This document shows, one piece after another, positions 22,931-32,678 of a DNA stretch of 64,000 nucleotides. Position numbers and translations under genes: made by a program. The stretch lies in contig JABRWF010000008.1 in the NCBI GenBank assembly GCA_018343915.1, positions 2,976,001-3,040,000 of the forward strand. Reading direction: 5' to 3'. Every line of letters begins with the position of its first letter. Position 1 is the stretch's first letter. This DNA comes from Agroathelia rolfsii. Taxonomy: Eukaryota > Basidiomycota > Agaricomycetes > Amylocorticiales > Amylocorticiaceae. The notes below the pieces were generated by a model. That model worked only from the letters and a program-made list of their open reading frames with translations, was not told the DNA's origin and did not search any database.

Positions 22931-23215
22931 TTCATCACCGGTGGTTATACCGGTTTCCAAATATGGTGGACAGGATTTTTCTTCTTTGGCTGGGACTAGA
23001 GCTTGCCCATAACATAATCACACAAAAGATCACGCAAAATTTATAAAGGCAGGGGAGGGTGGTAAAAGTGCCTCTCACGCTTAGCAACAATAAACTTTGA
23101 CCCCCAATGAGGGCTCCTAGAATGCCAAGCTGTTTAGGCCTATTGCACTTTGGATACAGCCAAAAAATTGTGTGGAGTGTACACACTATTCTTGTCTAAA
23201 CAGGGTTGTAAGTAG
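22931..23215 (-). other. Element D leader, truncated
   Basis: The reverse complement resembles the leader at 20268-20655 and that of element F. It stops abruptly at the family-H LTR, so D has lost its PBS and 5' LTR. Confidence 0.65.
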
Positions 23216-23640
23216 TGTCAGGAGGTCCCCCTCCCAACACCACTCATACTCTCACTAAGATGGCCTCAAGGCTAGACTCCTTGTCTACCTGGCCTAGCTA
23301 CCTCTCTAGGCTAGCTACCTCTCTGGGCTAGCTACCTCTCTGGGCTAGCTACCTCTCTAGGTTAGCTTTATACTTCTTAGTGATGCTGAGAAAGGAACTG
23401 TAGACAAAGTTGAATTGAAGTAAAGTAGAAATACATAGGTTACTCACCTATAGACAAAGATAACAGTCTAAAGTCTATAGGTATACATAATGAGGTTAAT
23501 ATAGTAATAGTCATGTGATGTGCAAATTACATGACCTAAACTCTAATCTAAGTAGTACTACTTAACTATCAATAAAAAGAAGGGATAGAATAAAGGAAAA
23601 ATAAAAGAAAAATTGGGCTAAGGTTAGTGAACTCATAACA
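23216..23640 (-). repeat. Family-H LTR (425 bp) without matching flanks
   Basis: On the minus strand it starts TGTTATGAGTTCAC and ends ACCTCCTGACA, like the H solo LTR at 32191. The flanks AGTAG and GTCGG differ. They belong to two different elements, D leader and F pol. It contains four to five copies of a 17-18 bp tandem repeat at about 23282-23362. Confidence 0.85.
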
Positions 23641-24280
23641 GTCGGAGGTTTGCGCCTTCCTTCAAGATAATTTTATGATCCCAAAGCTTTCTTGTTGGAA
23701 GGTGAGCGGAGGCATCTTTTGAAAAGACGGATGCATATTTCTCTGCCCACTTTGGAAGTACATTTGTTTCTGCGGACGTGGAGATCTTTGTAGTCAGAGG
23801 TAAGTGGATGTCTGCTTTCTTCCAATTGATGATTGGATTCTCCAGACGCAGCCAATCAATTCCCAAGATGACATCCTCCGGACTAATATTAGTAACTAAA
23901 AAAGGGAGCCATTTTCTTACATCACCAATTGTCATATTTAGGATAGCTATCTCTGTGATTCGTCCGGACTTATTGGCGGAGTTGTCAATATTGAGTACAT
24001 CAATCGGGGTAGGGAGGAGGCGAGTACGAATTTTATTCTTCTTTACGAAGTCAGAATGTACAAATGATGAGGAGGCACTGGAATCAATCATTGCGGAGCA
24101 GGAAATAGTAGAAAAGAGTCCATGGAACATAATTAGTATATGAAGGTGCTGTCCATTTGCACCGGATACAGAAGAAGAAATAGAAAAAGAAGTAGATATA
24201 CAAGATGAAAAGGAAGAGATTCTATTTTGTATGTAGGGGTCAGCCAGAATGGCCCTTTCTTCTGACCCAATCAAAAACCC
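23641..24280 (-). pseudogene. Element F (Ty3/Gypsy) pol, 5' part (protease)
   Basis: The pol start is in the -1 frame relative to gag, with the protease core (IDSSAS, where most relatives have DSGA) and the linker to RT. It is truncated at 23641 by the family-H LTR. The frameshift heptamer GGGTTTT is at 24274-24280, followed by gag stop TGA (24271-24273). Confidence 0.8.
24271..24280 (-). promoter_or_regulatory. Gag/pol frameshift heptamer of element F
   Basis: The minus strand reads GGGTTTTTGA: GGT TTT TGA in gag frame. With elements A (TAA) and D (TAG), this is a third family in which the heptamer directly precedes the stop. Confidence 0.65.
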
Positions 24281-24284
24281 GCCT

Positions 24285-25023
24285 TGTCATGAGTTGAACT
24301 TTTGGCTTTTCTACTCTCTTGATTTTTCCCTGGTTTTTCTATATTTTTCCTGATTTTATTTTATTTTATATGATTTTCTTTGATTTTGTGCATTGAATGT
24401 TTTGCTTACTGTACTTGCATTTCTTTTCTGATCATTGAATCCTTTTAGAGAGACCTTAGGGTAGTATTCCTTTACCTTATTTTCTACTCTGATTATCTTA
24501 TCTCATCTTTGATCTTATTGGATATGCTTTTTACTTTACATGTTTGCATTTCTCCTCTTTGTGGCTGATGTGGCTACACTTTCATTCTCCTCTTCAATAT
24601 TAGGACTCAGCTACTGTACAGTTCATGTATGTACTTAAGGCTGGCTGTCCTAGAGAATGCTTCTCTAGTTCAGACTACTCTGTTCACCACTCAGTGTTCT
24701 TTGCTCAATCTACTCTTTTACTTTCTCATGTCTTGGTGATGATGATGCTGGCTTGTCTCTGCTTATGTTCTATGTCTATATTGTCAAGAGAGGCTGTGTA
24801 CTCTGATAATCAGTGAGGGATAGGGTATCCCAATAGTCTGCTCTGTTAGGGACACAGGTATGTAAAGTCCAATGATGTTTGGCATTTGTTAGCCCTTGCC
24901 AGGGGTATTCCCACCATGTTTATTTTCTCAGTTCCCCACTACCTTTTCCATTGTCTCCTACCCCCCCCCCCTTTTTATGGTTGTTTGGAGTGGTTGGTCA
25001 TGGCCTCTGGCCATGCCCTGACA
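24285..25023 (+). repeat. Family-G solo LTR (739 bp), TSD CGCCT
   Basis: Starts TGTCATGAGTTGAAC, ends GCCCTGACA, and is flanked by CGCCT at 24280-24284 and 25024-25028. It splits the last codons of element F gag, just before the frameshift site. It is related to family C. Confidence 0.9.
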
Positions 25024-25028
25024 CGCCT

Positions 25029-27050
25029 TATCTTTGAATTCCGCAATCGCTGCGGCTTGGTCTTCCAGCATCTGCTGCATGTCCGCCATTGTTAGACTGG
25101 AGGCTCCGTCGGAAGGTAGAGGTGGGGAGGGTTGAGGCGTGGAAGATTACGAAACTTGGGAGGTTGCCTGTAGGCATGCAGGGTTCCAAGCCGGAATCGG
25201 AGGAGCGGAAGTTTTAGCGGAAGGAGCACTCCTGCATCTCCTCGCTATATGCCCATACTTTCTGCAGTTGAAGCATTGGATTGTAGACCAATCGATAGGC
25301 CCCTTTATGACAGGCTGAACAGGGATGGGGGCTGGTATAGCTGGGCTGCTTCCAGCAGCGTTGATTGTAATGGGGTTTCTGGCTGTTCCGGCTGATGCAT
25401 GTCATGAGTTGATCTTATGGCCTATCCTGTTCTCCTGATTTTTCTGTATTTTCTACCATTTTTCTTGAATTTATATCTTTTGATTTGAGTGCATAGGATT
25501 TATTTCTTTATTTTGGGTTTATTGCTGCTTTGTTCACATAGTACTATACTTCATTTGGGTTTGCTTCCTGATCTTCTAATGTACATCATTGATTTGCTTC
25601 TTCCATCTCTGATGCTTCTCTCATCTTTGATCTTTCCCATACTGTACTTCTGTTCTAACTCCTCTGATCCTTTCTCTTTCCTTTCTTCTATTTCCCTTGA
25701 TGTGGAGTTAAGGACTATTCTTAGAGTACTTGTAAACAGTATATAGAGGCCTGCCCTTAGGGCCTTTGCAATCCAGCTTGACCACCTTTTGCCCTCTGAG
25801 TCATTCTCACTTACACCTAAAAGTTCTTATCTCTCACTCTCTCTCTTGTGTGTTTTACCCCCCCCCCCCATCATCATCTTTGAATTGTTATACCTAGACC
25901 CCAAGGTTAAGGGGATATGCTGTGACTCCATGCTCTAAGGGAGTATAATACTGAGTGAAAGCATGTATCACCATGATATGTAAACATGGACTCCTAGGAT
26001 CAGGGAGTATAAAGAATTGTGTCTAGTCTAAGACAGCATGTCCCATCTAGCAAAGGGACTTTAAAGAATACCAGTGATTATATGTTGCATGGAAGCCTTC
26101 ATGAAACAGTGGGAGACCTTGCCTCTAGGTCTTTAAACATGAGTTGCACCTCCCTACTGGGGGAGATTAAAGATATCAGTAGTACCCCCTCCCCCTTTGC
26201 CTAGCCTTCTCAGGCTAGATGTGTTTGGTTGGTTTGAGTCATGAGTGACCCATGACAATGCGGACCCCTGCTGTAATCCTCCTCGTGGCTTCCACTGATC
26301 CTTCCACAGACCAGCTGATCGGAGCTCCTCTTCCGCCTCCTGTGCTGCGTCTATTAGGTGCGGAAGAGTATCCTTCCTATCCCTTGGCCATCCTGCCAGG
26401 ACTGATTGAATCTTTTGGTTCAGTCCCTGGTAGAACCAAACACATTGGTCCTCCTCCGATAGTTTAGTTTGGGCTACTAGGGAGGAGAATTCGCTGATGT
26501 AGTCTTGGACAGAGGACGTTTGTTGCTCCAGGGAGGTCAAGCGCTGGAGTGCATACTGGGCAAAGTCCCGCGACCCATACAGGGTTTTGAAAGCAGAGTA
26601 CAACTGCTCCTACTTAAACCCCTTGGTCTTCATCTCTTCATGATATTTTTGTGCCTATCTCTTTGGCACTCTGTCTAACAGCCCTACTAGGAGCCAGGCC
26701 TTCTTCACATCTGTGCTGTAAACCTCCAAATTCATTTCCAGGTAATTCTCAAACCCAAAAATGAATGACTGGTATATCTTCCAGTCTCCAGCAAAAACCT
26801 TAGGCTTGTCTCCAATCTCCTTTCCAGAAGAGATCATCTGATCTCCGGGCATAGTTTCCACCCATACCGTTGGCTGAGGTGGGTTTTCTACAATGTGGAC
26901 TAAGTGCTGGTTTGCCTCTATCATTTGCTGCATGAGGTGGGTCAGGCTCGCTTGGGTAGCCTGGAGGTTGGAAAGGATGCGGAGGGTTTCCTCTATTGTT
27001 GAAGGAGGAGGTGGAGGAAGCAGAGTGGTTGCTCCAGATTGGCGAGACAT
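25029..27050 (-). pseudogene. Element F gag, split by a family-C LTR
   Basis: Reading leftward from Met at 27050: Pro-rich start, helical segment, capsid region (26154-27050), then beyond the inserted LTR a CCHC knuckle CFNCRKYGHIARRC (near 25225-25285). Two in-frame TAG codons lie near 26600-26660. The C-terminal residues join pol through the heptamer at 24274. Confidence 0.8.
25400..26257 (+). repeat. Family-C solo LTR (858 bp), TSD ATGCA/ATGCG
   Basis: Starts TGTCATGAGTTGATC and ends GACCCATGACA. The duplications differ by one CpG-type transition. A run of C residues occurs near 25858-25869. Confidence 0.88.
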
Positions 27051-28596
27051 TGTTGAAGCACTTTCGGGGATTGGGGAGAGGGAGTGGGAATAAGTGTTGG
27101 GCGACAGGGGTAGCGGAAGTAGGACAGAGCCTGGCTCAACACGTACTACGGCAGGTGTGGCAATTTCAAGTGGTGCCTCAATATAGGCATCTATCTATAT
27201 CTCTTGTGCGAAATACCCTGTAAAGTTGGTCTGGGTGCCTTCTTCTTCAATGTAAATATCTTCTTCCTTGGACATACAAAGTCTCCGGAGCTTATGTGGT
27301 TTTTCTTTACCTCCGGAGGTTTCCGGATTCCAATGCGGAGGGCAGAATTTGTCTTCTTCTGCTGGGGCTAGAGCTCACCCATATCGTAATCACTCAATCA
27401 GTGTTCGCAAATGCAAAGGGTCTTCAGTTAGCAGCACTATTAAATTTTGACTCCCACAAGGAGCTCCTAGAACCTAATCTGTGTGAGGGATTTTATCGGC
27501 TTTGGATACAGCCACTCAGTCACGGAGATTGTATCTGCTATGTGTCACAATCCGCCAATGCACCCAGCCGCCAAATGTCCTGATTGCACACATTGACACA
27601 CGTGAACATCTACAACGGAGTCACCGGCAATGCCCTCCCTTCTAAGTCGCTGCGTACCCCGTGCATTGGAAGTGTTTCCGATATGTCTGCCAACATTTCC
27701 CTGGAGCTATATGCACGGCCGCCCTTTGTGCTTCCTTCCCATCACTGGCATGCTTCTGCCCATCAGAGTGTTCCACATGCTGACTGGACTTCCCAAAGAC
27801 ATTCCCCGAGTTGCCATGTGCCCGCACCAGCAGATCCTTCCTATCTGAGAAGATTGCGCTTGGACTCTCCTTATGATTGCACTCTGATCAACGATCAGAC
27901 TGCCGATAGTTCTGAAGGAATGCACCCCCGCCTTCGTGCACAGCATGGCATGACTACCAGAGTGCGTGGCGCACACTATTACTTATTGTCTCTATTGTTT
28001 TCTCCCATTTCTTTATTTATCTTTCTGTGACTACTGTATTCTAGTATATAGTACTGTATCTGATGTAGTAGATACAGTAGTCGGAAAATTAAGTGTGTTT
28101 GGCCCTAAACAAGCCCTACACCTGCTGCATAGCTAGCGGTCAACCTGTGGACTCAAGCATCCTCGAGTATCTCATCTAGTACCTTGTCTCTGGCTTGACA
28201 TCTCTTGCTCTACGCCTGATCTTGCTGGACCTCCCGTTCAACCTGCCATATGCTTGACTGCTCGTCACGCCACCCGTATTGCCGCAGGCCTCGAGATATC
28301 AAAGAGGCGACTCCACGAACCCACAGGGCTGCCATCTGGCAGTGAGCCGCTTAGCAGTTAGCACCCCAGGGGCATCGCCACACCGCCCGAGCTAGCTGCA
28401 AAGGCAGCTCTTGACACTATGAGTGTCTAAACGGGGTTGTCAAAGGGCTGGGGCTGCACCTCATAATTGCTTCCCAAAATCGTTTAAGCATGCTGAGTGG
28501 AAAAGAAGCGGGTCTGGAAAATCTATCTACTGCTCTTCGTGTGTGATTGCCAATTATACCTTCTCGGAACATGGAGATTCCAAGGGATATCCGGGT
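27051..28596 (-). other. Element F leader, split by a family-B LTR
   Basis: Leader sequence lies at 27051-27542 and 28422-28596, ending at the PBS. It resembles the leaders of E and D. No coding capacity is supported. Confidence 0.65.
27543..28416 (+). repeat. Family-B solo LTR (874 bp), TSD CTATG, uninterrupted
   Basis: Starts TGTCACAATCC, ends CTCTTGACA, and is flanked by CTATG at 27538-27542 and 28417-28421. This is the best reference copy of family B in the window. ORFs within it are chance frames. Confidence 0.92.
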
Positions 28597-28607
28597 AGCT
28601 TTGACCT
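28597..28607 (-). promoter_or_regulatory. Self-priming PBS of element F
   Basis: The minus strand reads AGGTCAAAGCT, 2 nt from the LTR end at 28610. The LTR holds AGCTTTAACCT near 28990, complementary except for one transition. Confidence 0.7.
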
Positions 28608-29044
28608 AATGTCAAGGGATCACTCTTGACTATGCAGAGATAATCAAAGTAACCTCCTGCCACTAAATAAAAGTACCTAAGTTGCAAGTTTTCCCACACT
28701 ACACAAACCCTTTTATCTATTGAGGGTGGTAAGGGTACTCTGCTTACGCCTTACAAAGCTTCCGGAGACTTAAGTTGGAGGGGAACGGAGGTTCCAGAAC
28801 TTCCAAATCACGCATCACGCGTCTAACTAAGTAATCTAGGGAATTTCACCCTACTAATTGAATTTGTTGTTGTGCTAAGACACTGGGCTAGGCCCGGAGG
28901 TAAATGATCCCTGAAGGCAAAGTTAATTGAGTAATTCTAAGAGAAATATAAACACTAAATACTTGCCTGAAGGCAAAGAGGTTAAAGCTGGCCTTTCAGG
29001 ACAAGTTACATCAACTACTTATACTACTACAAAAGCTCCACACT

Positions 29045-31135
29045 TGTCATGAGAAGGGAATTTTTGCCAATTTTTTGGCTATTTTCTTGTATTATTTGGA
29101 CAATTATTTAATTAGTTATTGCATTTTCTTTCCTTTTTCATTTTATCTTAAGAAAATTACCCTTTAGGGCGTGGACTGTGGGCAGTGCAGTGGTCATGTA
29201 ATTGGCCCTTACGTGTTCCAAGCCGCACGTCACAGGAGTAATCTCGGGGCTGCATGTATATCATGAGTTGATCTTATGGCTTATCTTGTTCTCCTGATTT
29301 TTCTATATTTTCTATCATTTTTCTTGAATTTCTACCTTTTGATTTGAGTGCATAGGCTTTATTTCTTTATTTTGGTTTATTGCTGCTTTTTTTATATGGT
29401 ACTGTACTTCATTTGGGCTTGCTTCCTGATCTTCTGATGTACATCATTGATTTGCTTCTCCCATCTTTGATGCTTCTTCTATCATTGATCTTTCCTACAC
29501 TGTACTTCTGTTCTAACTCCTCTGATCCTTTCTCTTTCCTTTCTTCTATTTCCCTTGATGTGGAGTTAAGGACTATTCTTAGAGTACTTGTAAACAGTAT
29601 ATAGAGGCCTGCCCTTGGGGCCTTTGCAATCCAGCTTGACCACCTTTTGCCCTCTGAGTCATTCTCACTCACACCTGAAAGTTCTTATCTCCCACTCTCT
29701 CTCTTGTGTGTTTTACCCCCCCCCCCATCATCATCTTTGAATTGTTATACCTGGACCTCAAGGTTAAGGGGATATGCTATGACTCCATGCTCTAAGGGAG
29801 TATAATACTGAGTGAAAGCATGTGTCACCATGATGTGTGAACATGGACTCCTAGGATCAGGGAGTATAAAGAATTGTGTCTAGTCCAAGACAGCATGTCC
29901 TATCTGGCAAAGGGACTTTAAAGAATACCAGTGATTATATGTTGCATGGAAGCCTTCATGAAACAGTGGGAGACCTTGCCTCTAAGTCTTTAAACATAAG
30001 TTGCACCTCCCTACTGGGGGAGATTAAAGATATCAGTAGTACCCCCCCCCTTTGCCTAGCCTTCCCAGGCTAGATGTGTTTAGTTGGTTTGAGTCATGAG
30101 TGACCCATGATATTTGGTCAAGCTGGATTGCAAAGGCCCCAAGGGCAGGCCTCTATATACTGTTTACAAGTACTCTAAGAATAGTCCTTAACTCCACATC
30201 AAGGGAAATAGAAGAAAGGAAAAAGAAAGGATCAGAGGAGTTAGAACAGAAGTACAGTGTGGGAAAGATCAATGATAGAAGAAGCATCAAAGATGGGAGA
30301 AGCAAATCAATGATGTACATCAGAAGATCAGGAAGCAAGCCCAAATGAAGTACAGTACCATATAAACAAAGCAGCAATAAACCAAAATAAAGAAATAAAG
30401 CCTATGCACTCAAATCAAAAGGTAGAAATTCAAGAAAAATGATAGAAAATATAGAAAAATCAGGAGAACAAGATAAGCCATAAGATCAACTCATGACAGT
30501 GTACTTCTATTTTCACCATCACACACAGCCCAGGAACATAGCCTTCCTTCCCTGAGCAATTCCTAACGATTACCGGTATCGGTCCAGAAACGGATCTCCA
30601 CATGGATGCCCGGTGGAGTTAGGGTAAAAGCTCTTCCCCTGCATTGCCACATTTATGCTTCTATCTCCCTCTGTGCACAGACCATTAAGGCTGCGCATGG
30701 ACCCTTTAATAGTAGTATAAATAACACATATAACTTGTCCTGAAGAGCTTAGCTTCGACCTCTTTGCCTTCAGGCAAGTAAAGGTTTTGTATTCCATAGA
30801 AAAAGATTACTAATAAACTTCGCCTTCAGGGTATACATCTCTCAGGCCTAGGCCATTGTCCTAGCCTCTCCCTCTTTCTCTCTCTCTCTCTTCTATACTT
30901 GGAGGCAGTGCAAATCCCCTCACGTATGCGTGTGAAACCTAAGAGCATCAAACATAAGCAAGCTAAGAAAGTACCCGGCTATGCCCTCAATAGAATAAGG
31001 GTCATAGTGCTTGTGGGAACACTTATTTATCAGTACTTTGTTAGATTTAGTGTTGAGAGGAGCATTCATTGTATTTGAAGTTATTTATGGGTGTTGACCT
31101 GCAATTGCATCAAGTCAAGGAGTGTACCCTTGACA
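29045..31135 (+). repeat. Family-E solo LTR (net 846 bp), TSD ACACT/GCGCT, split by the C insertion
   Basis: Starts TGTCATGAGAAGG and ends ACCCTTGACA. The two duplications differ by two G-to-A changes, both at CpG positions. The LTR is interrupted at 29259-30498. Confidence 0.85.
29259..30498 (+). mobile_element. Snapback family-C insertion: LTR + PBS + inverted U3 (1,240 bp)
   Basis: A full C LTR (29259-30112) is followed by TT, an 11-nt PBS (30115-30125), and then the reverse complement of the U3 region out to the U3 terminus. The right arm 30115-30498 is 384 bp and mirrors 29259-29642, also 384 bp: U3 plus the first 11 nt of the transcript. The arms are about 99% identical. ATGTA and GTGTA flank the unit. 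No internal gene or second LTR is present. Confidence 0.92.
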
Positions 31136-32190
31136 GCGCTAGTTCCGACATGGAGACAAGAGATAGAGAAAGTAGAATACGCAGGGGAAGACCTTTTCTC
31201 TAACTCCGACAGGCAGCCATGCGGAGATACAACACTTTGCGAAGGCTCTGCGCTCAGAAGTAGAGCTCCTGAAGAGCTCCGGAGCTGAAGCTTGGAAGTG
31301 TGTAGCAGAACCAGTATCCATTAGGAGTCGGTCAGTGATCGGAGGTTTGTACTCCGGAGTTGTGCAGAATGGTGAACAGGAAACGCACAACTCATGATTA
31401 CTCCTGTAGCATGCGGCTTAGTCACATGAGGGCCAATCATAGGACTGCTTACTGCCTACAGACCACGCTCTGAGGGTAATATAATGAAAGAAAATGAAAC
31501 GAAATATAATACATTGTTTAAATAATAACAAAAAATTTATAGTCCAAAATTCCGACTCATAATAGATACTAGCGATGTCTTTATCCCTATGGACCCACAT
31601 GCTCATCTCAGCACTCACAACATCATGGCTGATGACTGGGAATTCATGCAAGATAAACCTTATGCTATGCTAGTAGGTTCTGCTATGTATGCCGCTGTCG
31701 GAACGCATCCAGACATCGCATTCGCAATGTCCCAGCTCACTCAGGTCCTATCTGACCCATCATATACTTACTAGACTGCCGTCCGCTGTCTCATTTGATA
31801 CCTCAAGACAACACACTCACTTGTACTCACATTCAGTGCAGAGGATCACCAGGGCCTTATTGCATACACAGATGCTGATTGGGCTAGCCAGGACAACTGG
31901 CACTCGATATCCGGTGCCATCTTTATGTATGGGGGAGCCACTGTTAGCTGGTCCGCCTGCCGTCAGTCTCTTATTGCCCTTTCCACCTGCGAGGCCGAAT
32001 ATATTGCAGCCTCGGATGCCTACCGCAAGCTTATCTGGCTCCGGTCTTTCCTCCGCAAACTCACCAATCACAAATGTGGCCACAAAACTGCCGTCTTATT
32101 ATGTGACAATCAGGCCGCTATCAAGCTGGCTCACAACGGACTGTACAGTGCGCACACCAAGCATATCAACATCCGTTATCATAACATTCG

Positions 32191-32596
32191 TGTTATGAGT
32201 TCACTAACCTTAGCCCAATTTTTCTTTTATTTTTCCTTTATTTTATCCTTTCTTTTCATTGATAGTTTAGTATTACTTAGGTTAGGGTTTAGGTCATGTG
32301 ATTTGTACATCACATGATTATTACTATATTAACCTTATTATGTACACCTGTAGACTTTAGACTGTTGTCTTTGTCTACAGGTGAGTAACCTATGTATTTT
32401 CTACTCTACTTTAATTTAACTTTGTCTACAGTTCCTTTCTCAGCATTACTAAGAAGTGTGAAGCTAACCTAGAGAGGTAGCTAGCCCAGAGAGGTAGCTA
32501 GCCCAGAGAGGTAGCTAGGCCAGGTGGACAAGGAGTCCAGCCTTGAGGCCATCTTAGTGAGAGCATGAGTGGTGTTGGGAGGGGGACCTCCTGACA
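32191..32596 (+). repeat. Family-H solo LTR (406 bp), TSD ATTCG
   Basis: Starts TGTTATGAGTTCAC, ends ACCTCCTGACA, and is flanked by ATTCG on both sides. An intron-like segment is at 32381-32431: donor CTACAG/GTGAGT, acceptor GTCTACAG, with CTTTGTCTACAG repeated at both borders. A tandem repeat of about 17 bp (three copies) is near 32468-32516. Confidence 0.93.
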
Positions 32597-32678
32597 ATTC
32601 GCGAGGCAATCGAAACTGGTCATTTTAACATGGTCTACATCAACACCAATGAAATAGCAGCAGACCTTTTTACAAAGG

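Larger units (their letters stand above)
28610..31564 (-). repeat. 5' LTR of element F (net about 860 bp), split by a family-E LTR
   Basis: The U5/R part is 28610-29039 and the U3 part 31136-31564. Both align with family E but are more diverged. The U3 end is decayed (TATTATGAG). The right flank GATAC is where the Copia remnant J begins. Confidence 0.78.

Noticed and set aside
23282..23362. Regular repeats that might suggest a CRISPR-like array
   Set aside because: Tandem units without spacers inside a eukaryotic LTR; no cas genes.
29409..30377. Mirror-image ORFs on opposite strands
   Set aside because: They are the two arms of the inverted-U3 insertion, not genes.
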